A stretch of 64,000 bases of DNA from Diphasiastrum complanatum (lineage: Eukaryota > Streptophyta > Lycopodiopsida > Lycopodiales > Lycopodiaceae), in contig CM055104.1 in the NCBI GenBank assembly GCA_029204225.1, forward strand, positions 42,407,502-42,471,501, read 5' to 3'. The translations under genes and the position numbers were made by a program. This document shows, in pieces, positions 58,066 to 64,000 of the stretch. How positions within the stretch are numbered: the first letter of the stretch is position 1; the number at the start of each line of letters is the position of its first letter. Under the pieces are notes generated by a model, which worked only from the letters and a program-made list of their open reading frames with translations, was not told the DNA's origin and did no database searches.

Positions 58066-58265
58066 TAAAAAGACACCTCTTGTACCATATTTGCATGCTT
58101 AATGAGAAGGAAGAGACTTGACTATTTTGGAGAGCCAAAGCATTCTCATTTGCTAAGCACTCATGCTTATGCTATTGTTGGGTTTTCCATTTGCTTTCCA
58201 TTTTCTTGTTATTGTTTTAGTAGTTATAGTTTTTCCATTAGCATGCATCTTGAGCATTTGAGCTA

Positions 58266-58267
<2 letters not shown>

Positions 58268-58336
<69 letters not shown>
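58268..58336. repeat. (CT)n microsatellite, 69 bp
   Basis: Uninterrupted CT dinucleotide. Confidence 0.98.
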
Positions 58337-58338
<2 letters not shown>

Positions 58339-58455
58339 CATTTCACCCAAAACCATGTTGAATGCTAGTTTAGTGGAGTAGAGTTAGTGGGAGTAGTGTT
58401 AAAGGTGGTAGAGTTAAGAGAAAAAGTAGGAAACATCTAAAAGTAGCATCTTAGC

Positions 58456-59703
58456 ATGTTAGGCTCCTATCCAAGTGTTCTAACCCTCTTTGAGAGGCGG
58501 AAGGGCTGCTCACCAAGTAAAATCTACACCCTACTGGGGAACATTCCAAAAGTGTCTTCAAGCATGATTGATAAAAGTGTGGATGGATCTAACATTCTTG
58601 ATGTTGATGTAAAGGATCCTACTTTGGATGGTGATGATGATGGACCTTCATCAAGTCAAAACTCAAGGAGAACATCAAGGGAAAGACAAGTACTTTCAAG
58701 GCTCAGATATGATGAAAAGGGTAAGCAAGTAGTTTTTGGAGATTATGTTGCTTTCCTAACCTCTTTTGATGAACCTACAAGTGTAGATGAAGCAAGTAAA
58801 GAAGAGGAGCGGATCCAAGCAATGGATCTTGAGTATCAAGCTCTTATGGAGAATGGAACATCCTTTGGAGGATCTTCTTGTACAGATGGAGCTATGCAAG
58901 TGGATGGATGTTATCTTGCTATAAAATCAAGTAATGGATCTAGAAAATAAAATTTGTTCAATGACTTTGATGGTCAAGTTGATGATCAAGAGGTTGATCT
59001 CAAAGGGTTTCAACAAGACAAAAAAGAAGTTGGCAATTTGGAGCTAGTTAAGAGCATCAAAGGAGAGGTAATTGGCAAAGATATTATGGATATGTTTTTG
59101 CAGCTTATTGAAGAATCAAGTAAGGTCAAAGAAGCAGCAAGGAAGTGTTTTTCAATTCTACTTTACTTATTCTATCTCATGTTTGAGCATTTTCATGCGG
59201 ATGTGTGCAAATGGTCAAGATATGGTCAAACTAGCTACATTGGTGAGCATTATTTTGATGTTGGATTTGTACTAGCATTCTTGGCTGGTTTTGTTGATGG
59301 AAATGAATCTATTGGAGGTTCATTACATCACTCATCCATGATCAAGTTCCTAAGTGTTGAGCTACTTGATGCCAATGTTTGGAGATTGTCAATTTTTGGT
59401 GAATTCATGGTCATTTTCTTGTGTCCGGTAGATCTTGAAGATGGACTAATAAAACTTTATTGGATTATGGAGTCATGCGGTGCTGCTTTAGTATCATGGA
59501 TGAACTCACTTACTCATGGATTTCCAAGGCTTGATGGTTTCTTGTGGCAAGATGGAGATGGAGGCTCATTCATGGAGTGTCATAGTGGATACATGGCAAC
59601 AAAGGACAAAGAAGGAGGAAACATGCAAGCAAACATTGATCACTCACATTTATTGTTTGTTTGCTATATTTTTCTAGAGAGTTCAGAGTTGGAAGCATGG
59701 TGA
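58456..59703 (+). pseudogene. Non-autonomous copia pol: RT replaced by a novel segment (copy 1)
   Basis: One frame with a single TAA at 58948-58950. The first 130 residues are the integrase-RT linker and RT start of the copia-1 family (LRYDEKGKQVVFGDY, then AFLTSFDEPTSVDEA and AMDLEYQALMENGT). Where RT should continue (TWRLVKLP), the reading becomes FGGSSCTDGAMQVDG and then about 250 residues not seen in RT: DDQEVDLKGFQQDKKEVGNL, RKCFSILLYLFYLMFEHFH, VGFVLAFLAGFVDGNESIGG, FLWQDGDGGSF. Several segments are hydrophobic enough to be membrane helices. A homologue lies at 63075-63914, where the stop position is a sense codon. No YVDD, no RNase H catalytic core. Function unknown. Confidence 0.72.
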
Positions 59704-59949
59704 AATCATTTCATTTACATTCTATTTGAGCCTTCATGTACTAGTTACTTCTTAACATGTAAAATTGATGTAAGAAATAGTGAAGAATCCCAAGTGGACA
59801 CTATTCTCTATATCAATTATGGTTGTTTCTATTTTGAGCATTACATGATCATTGAAAGGAGATCTATTCTTAGGAAGAAGATCATTCTTATAATGGATCA
59901 AACTTCTATGGTCAAAACTATGCTAGGAGCAAGCATGTTGAGGTGCAAT

Positions 59950-60146
59950 AACATTTTGTGAGGGAGCAAGTCATTGCAAAGGAGGTGGAGCTTCAACATG
60001 TGTTCTCAAGGGAATGTGTAGCTGATATCTTCACCAAATCATTGGGAAAGGACTTGTTCATGAAGCATAGGACATCACTTGGAATGTTATCAAAGTCCAT
60101 GCTAAAACTAGTTGAAGAGGGAGTTTGGAAGATTCAACTAGCTTGA
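59950..60146 (+). pseudogene. RNase H tail of the RT-replaced copia
   Basis: FVREQVIAKEVELQHVFSRE, VADIFTKSLGKDLF and SMLKLVEEGVW match the last 60 residues of copia-1 RNase H and run into a purine tract (GAAGAGGGAG). So the replaced element keeps the 3' end needed for plus-strand priming. The sequence from 59704 to 59950 is in other frames with stops. The following LTR start is degenerate. Confidence 0.85.
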
Positions 60147-60305
60147 TCATATTTGCTATATTTAAATATTTGACAAATTGAGGCCAACTTTGTTTTTAGA
60201 CTTAGAGATTGACTTTTAGTTCATTAGTCTAAATTTCATTGGAATAAACACTTTTTGAAAGTGTGAGAAAGTTAGAAGAGGAGTTTGAGTATATTCAAAT
60301 TTAAA

Positions 60306-60641
60306 TGTTGGGTACTTTGAATCTAGTCCCAAAAATAGTAGGGTTAGCATTTTGGAGGGAAAATAAAGTGGCCGAATAGGTTTTGGACCTGTTATAAAAG
60401 GAGGAAACTCATGGAGAGACACATCTTCTCTCTTCTCTATCTCATTTCATCCTTATACATGGTTCTCTTGGGTTCTACTATCCATTGGTGCACTATACTT
60501 GTGACTTCATGCAATTCTATGTGTAGAATGATCTACAATTACTATTTTAACAAAAATAGTGAACTCCTATAACTTTGTCATGACGCAAAGCGAAGCGACA
60601 TGAAGCGAGGGTTGAACGATGAACAAAACCCGTTCACAACA
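60306..60641 (+). repeat. copia-4 5' LTR
   Basis: 336 bp, TGTTGGGTAC to CACAACA, with GTTATAAAAGG as TATA box near 60391 and the PBS at its end. The copy seems to interrupt the 3' LTR of the preceding RT-replaced copia. Confidence 0.75.
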
Positions 60642-60654
60642 TGGTAATAGAGCC
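60642..60654 (+). other. copia-4 primer-binding site
   Basis: TGGTAATAGAGCC directly follows the LTR, one base different from the initiator-Met type TGGTATCAGAGCC apart from an A/C swap. Confidence 0.8.
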
Positions 60655-60705
60655 TACAGGTTATCATTACTGATATCTGAACAGTGATTTTCTAGACAAC
60701 ACAAT

Positions 60706-62590
60706 ATGGCTACAACGATCCAGACAAGAGTAGCAATTGGTTTCGATGGCGCAAACTACAGGATATGGAAATTCAAAATTAAAACACTTCTGAAAAGTGA
60801 AGGCATCTGGCCAGTGATTGAACTCTCAGAGGTGCAGCCTCCAGAGGGAGACCCGAGGAGAGCTGAATGGATCAAAAAGAATGAGCGTGCAATGGCGATC
60901 ATCATTTTGTCCATCAACGAAGATCTACTCATCTAAATTGAAGACTACAAAAGCAGCCATGCAGCATGGGAAAGATTAAAACAGAAGTACGAAGTGAGGA
61001 CTGCAGGTTCAGTGATGCATCTTCACAATCAGCTGCAATCCACGCAATGGGATGGCAACCAGTTAGATCTGTCAAAATGTTGAAAAATCTATCTAATGTT
61101 TTGAGTATGGGTCCTAAAAATGCCAAAGATGAATTGAGCTCTTTTGGCTTAGTAAAGACCCATCTTAGAATAAAATATTCAAGGTAGGTAGAAGTAGAAA
61201 CTCGAGCTACCATAGGAATTGCCATTTGTACTGTACATGCCACATTTAATGCATGAAAAGACTATGTGGCACAATTAGACATAGTGAGGTGGCTTGGATA
61301 AGTCTAGATAGCTTGAGAGGTGGATCCACAACTCCAATTCAACTTCAAGTAGGAGAAGAGTCCATGGATCTATATATATGTGATGTACTCTCATTGAGAA
61401 TATGATGAAATTTGGTGTAATGCAAATTTGGAGACAAGCTCTTTGTGCCCTCTCTCTCTCTCCATGAGTTTTGTACTTTCTATTTTCTCTCTCTAGCTGA
61501 GTAGAGGCATTTATGATGCTTTGTCTTATGTTTTGTTGACAGATCTTGCTTGTAACACAATAATATTGCTTGTATGATCAGCTTTCCTATTGACAACCAA
61601 TGCTAGTCTGATATTTATGGTGTTATTGTGCTTAGGAGATCAAAAATACATGTGTAGGACGTTCCACACATGTGAATTCAACTAGACCAGCACATTGAGA
61701 AGATCGGGATGATCTTCACTCAACTCACTGCATCAGGATAGGAGCACTAGGTCTCAGCACCACAACAGCTGATGTATTTCATGAAATCTCTACCTACGTC
61801 CTATCAGCTATTGAAAATTCTCATACTGAGTCTACCAGATATGACATTCAACAAAGCAGTCAGTCTTTTTGCTAATGAGAGACTGATGAGGGACAAAGGA
61901 TAAGGAAGTAGTGATCAAGAGAAAGCCCTCTTTACAAAAGGAAGGAAGAAAAACAAGAACAGATCCAGATTCAACAAGACAAAGTCCTCGAATCAGCAAT
62001 CTTCTTCTTGTGATCACTGTCACAAACCAGGCCATACAGCCAACAAATGTTGGTTCAATCCAGCAATACCTTGCATGCACTGCAAGAAGAAGGGGCACTC
62101 TACATACGATTGCAGATTCAACCCAAAAAGAAAGAACAAGGCTGAGAAAACAAATGTTGCAGAGTCATCCAAAGATATAGATAGAGGTGATGAAGCCTTC
62201 ACAATACTTGATGAAGCTTCAACAAGCTACACTGAATATGATGTAGTCATTGATTCAGAAGCAACATCACACATCACCTGCAACAAGAAAATCTTGATCA
62301 ACTTCAGAGAGCTCAAAAATAACAGAGTAGTAATTCTAGGTGATAGGAGCAGACACGATGTCAAAGGCATTGGGACTCTACAGCTGCGAACACTGTCAGG
62401 TCAAGCAGAGCTGCAAGGAGCACTCTACGTGCCTTTATTGAGAAAAGATTTACTATCAGTCTCCAAGATGACAGATCTTGGAATTCGAGTTTTTTTCGAT
62501 GGCAACACATGCCGCATGATCGAAAAAAACTACAAACAAATTGCTGAAAGTTGGATGCAGAGAAGGAAACCTCTACCAAGCCAAGATAAT
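60706..62590 (+). pseudogene. copia-4 gag and protease (broken, with insertion)
   Basis: Gag start FDGANYRIWKFKIKTLLKSE. A TAA at 60934 interrupts LLI/IEDYKSSHAAWERLKQKY. After an inserted block (61067-61683) gag resumes at DQHIEKIGMIFTQLTASG. Two canonical knuckles follow, CDHCHKPGHTANKC and CMHCKKKGHSTYDC. The protease reads VIDSEATSHITC (Glu instead of Gly in the D-S-G triad), then LGDRSRHDVKGIGTLQL and LRKDLLSVSKMTDLGIRV. The C-part is intact as one 172-codon frame (62075-62593). Confidence 0.85.
61067..61683 (+). repeat. LTR-like insertion inside copia-4 gag
   Basis: About 617 bp with no gag sequence, flanked by TAGA on both sides (61063-61066 and 61684-61687). The right end (AGGAGATCAAAAATACATG then CACACATGTGAATTCAAC) is like the 3' end of copia-2 LTRs, so this is probably a diverged solo LTR. 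The left end is not a clean TG. Confidence 0.6.
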
Positions 62591-62624
62591 TAGCAATTTT
62601 GATAGCATATTAAATGCATCAAAA

Positions 62625-63045
62625 ATTGAAAATCAGCTCTAGCAGAGGAGAATGTATCATCTGAACATGAGGAGCTTGTATGACATGTGTAAGAATCTTT
62701 TTTAAGAGCTAAATCCATGAGGGTGAATAAAAATCTCTCTAAGTCATTTTGGGGTGAATCTTTGAAGTGTGCTAACTTTTTTGGCAATAAGTACTCAAAT
62801 GAAGTCTTAGATAGTAAAGAGTTCATTTGAAGTTTTTTTTGGTACGAAGCCAAGGATGGAACATTTGACGATCTTTGGTAACTACTTGCTATGTCAACTC
62901 ATCTTTGGATTCTTGAAGAGAATTTTTGTTGGTTATGGTAAGAAAGCTTCTAGGGTTTAGATTCCTAAGTCAAATAAAGTTCACATTTCTAAGGATGTTG
63001 TCTTTGAAGAGGAGAATGTGGATAAGCTTGATGTTGATTAATCTA
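62625..63045 (+). pseudogene. copia pre-integrase and integrase fragments at a junction
   Basis: RRMYHLNMRSLYDMCK (62640-62690) continues copia-4. It is followed at once by LRAKSMRVNKNLSKSFWGES (integrase core end), then broken frames with the C-terminal phrase FVGYGKKAS and later SQIKFTF/VHISKDVVFEEENVD. The second part belongs to the next, RT-replaced copia. Confidence 0.7.
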
Positions 63046-63074
63046 ACATTTTCGATGGTGATGAATATGGTTCT

Positions 63075-63914
63075 TTGGATGGTGATGGTGGAGATGCTTC
63101 TCCAAGTCAAGTTCTAAGAATATCCTTAAGGGAAAGACAAAATCCATTTAGGCTTATATATGATAATAAGGGCAAGCAAGTGGAAGTGACTCATTTTGCT
63201 TTACTCACATGTTTTGGTTCATCTTCTTGTGTAGATGATACTATGCAAGTGGATGGTGGTTTTCAAGGAATGGATTCAAGTAATAAATATGGAAAAAAAG
63301 TTTTGTTCAATGGCTTTTATGTTCAAGTGAAAGATCAAGAGGTTGATCTCAAAGGGCTTCAACAAGACAAAAAGAAATGTGGCAATTTGGATCTAGTCAA
63401 GAGCATCAAAGGGAAGTCAAGTGGGAAAGATACTTTGGATCTGTTTTTGCAGGTGTTTGAAGACTCAAGTAAGGTCAAGAAAGCAGCAAGGAAGTGTTGT
63501 TCAAGTTTACTTTTCTTTTTCTATCTCATGTTTGAGCTATTTCATGTGAATGTGTGCAAATTGTCAAGATATGGTGAAACTAGCTACATTGTCTTACAAT
63601 GTCTTGTTGGTGGAGTTGTACTAGCATTCTTGGATGGCTTTGTTGATGGAAGTGAATCTATTGGAGTCTCATTATATCACTCATTTATGATCAAGTCATC
63701 AAGTGTTGATGATATCTTATGGCAAGATGAAGATGGAGGCTCATTTATTGATTTTCATGGTGAAGACATATCAAGGAAGGACAAAAATGGAGGAGACGTG
63801 AAAGCATTGCATGATAACTATCATTACTATTATTTTTCAGAGATTTCAAAGTTGGAATCATTACATTTACATTCTATTTGTTCTTCATGTTCTAGTTACA
63901 TCTTGATGTGTTAA
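63075..63914 (+). CDS. Non-autonomous copia pol: RT replaced by a novel segment (copy 2)
   Basis: An unbroken 279-codon frame. Linker: LRISLRERQNPFRLIYDNKG and FALLTCFGSSSCVDDTMQVD. Then the novel segment shared with 58954-59703: DQEVDLKGLQQDKKKCGNLD, SKVKKAARKCCSSLLFFFYL, VVLAFLDGFVDGSESIGVSL, ILWQDEDGGSF. Roughly four of five bases agree between the copies and most length differences keep frame, though this copy lacks about 160 bp present in copy 1. Downstream sequence to the window end also matches copy 1 (59783 on), so the element continues beyond 64000. Confidence 0.72.
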   Translation: MDGDGGDASPSQVLRISLRERQNPFRLIYDNKGKQVEVTHFALLTCFGSSSCVDDTMQVDGGFQGMDSSNKYGKKVLFNGFYVQVKDQEVDLKGLQQDKKKCGNLDLVKSIKGKSSGKDTLDLFLQVFEDSSKVKKAARKCCSSLLFFFYLMFELFHVNVCKLSRYGETSYIVLQCLVGGVVLAFLDGFVDGSESIGVSLYHSFMIKSSSVDDILWQDEDGGSFIDFHGEDISRKDKNGGDVKALHDNYHYYYFSEISKLESLHLHSICSSCSSYILMC

Positions 63915-64000
63915 AAATTCAATGAGGACACTATTATCTATATCAATTATGAAAGTTAATATAAAACCATAGAAAGGAGGTCTATACTCAGGATGGAGAT

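Overview
The window looks like nuclear DNA of a land plant, filled almost entirely with nested, broken LTR retrotransposons. The evidence is Ty1/copia and Ty3/gypsy gag-pol remnants on both strands, initiator-Met-type and Asp-type tRNA primer sites, LTRs with 5-bp target duplications, a tRNA-derived SINE and long CT/GA microsatellites. The lineage cannot be read from the sequence. No recognisable housekeeping gene, rRNA, intact tRNA gene, bacterial operon or CRISPR array was seen.

Layout. 1-5.7 kb: minus-strand gypsy element (gypsy-1: RT, protease, gag, leader, PBS, 5' LTR) next to a copia LTR fragment. 6.3-7.8 kb: broken, apparently spliced transposase-like gene. 7.8-9.7 kb: uncharacterised gene A1 (minus). 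9.7-13.0 kb: chromovirus pol (minus). 13.0-27.1 kb: two copia elements, one nested in the other and split by an inversion. 27-33 kb: no recognisable genes. 33.0-36.6 kb: copia-3, with its gag-protease part inverted against its pol part. 37-39.9 kb: non-coding DNA, a dispersed repeat and a 146-bp CT repeat. 39.9-42.9 kb: gypsy-3 LTR, leader and gag. 43.6-45.2 kb: copia RT/RNase H fragment and a SINE. 45.2-48.4 kb: microsatellites and degenerate tandem repeats. 48.9-50.4 kb: A2, paralogue of A1. 51.2-60.1 kb: several copia fragments, a coiled-coil ORF and a copia copy whose RT is replaced by another coding segment. 60.3-64 kb: copia-4 (LTR, PBS, gag, protease), then a second RT-replaced copia copy running off the window.

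Main structural result. Copia-1 exists as a minus-strand 5' half (LTR 15111-15765, PBS, gag to 12979) and a plus-strand 3' half (RT/RNase H from 23496, LTR 25237-25891). Both LTRs are 655 bp and nearly identical, and the outer flanks carry the same 5-bp duplication (CAAAC). Copia-2 is split the same way: 799-bp LTRs at 26284-27082 (minus) and 18836-20281 (plus, enlarged by a nested solo LTR), both flanked by CTATA. Turning back 12979-23495 restores copia-1, nested in the leader of copia-2, and also puts a chromovirus gag next to the chromovirus pol. So one inversion of about 10.5 kb, with deletions at both ends, explains 10.7-27.1 kb.

Candidate novelties: the copia derivatives whose RT is replaced by a conserved unfamiliar segment (58.9-59.7 and 63.2-63.9 kb, and differently in copia-2); the A1/A2 family with a conserved splice acceptor position; and a gypsy lineage combining CX2CX3HX4C gag knuckles with leaders full of a short repeated TCGCC/TCGCG word.
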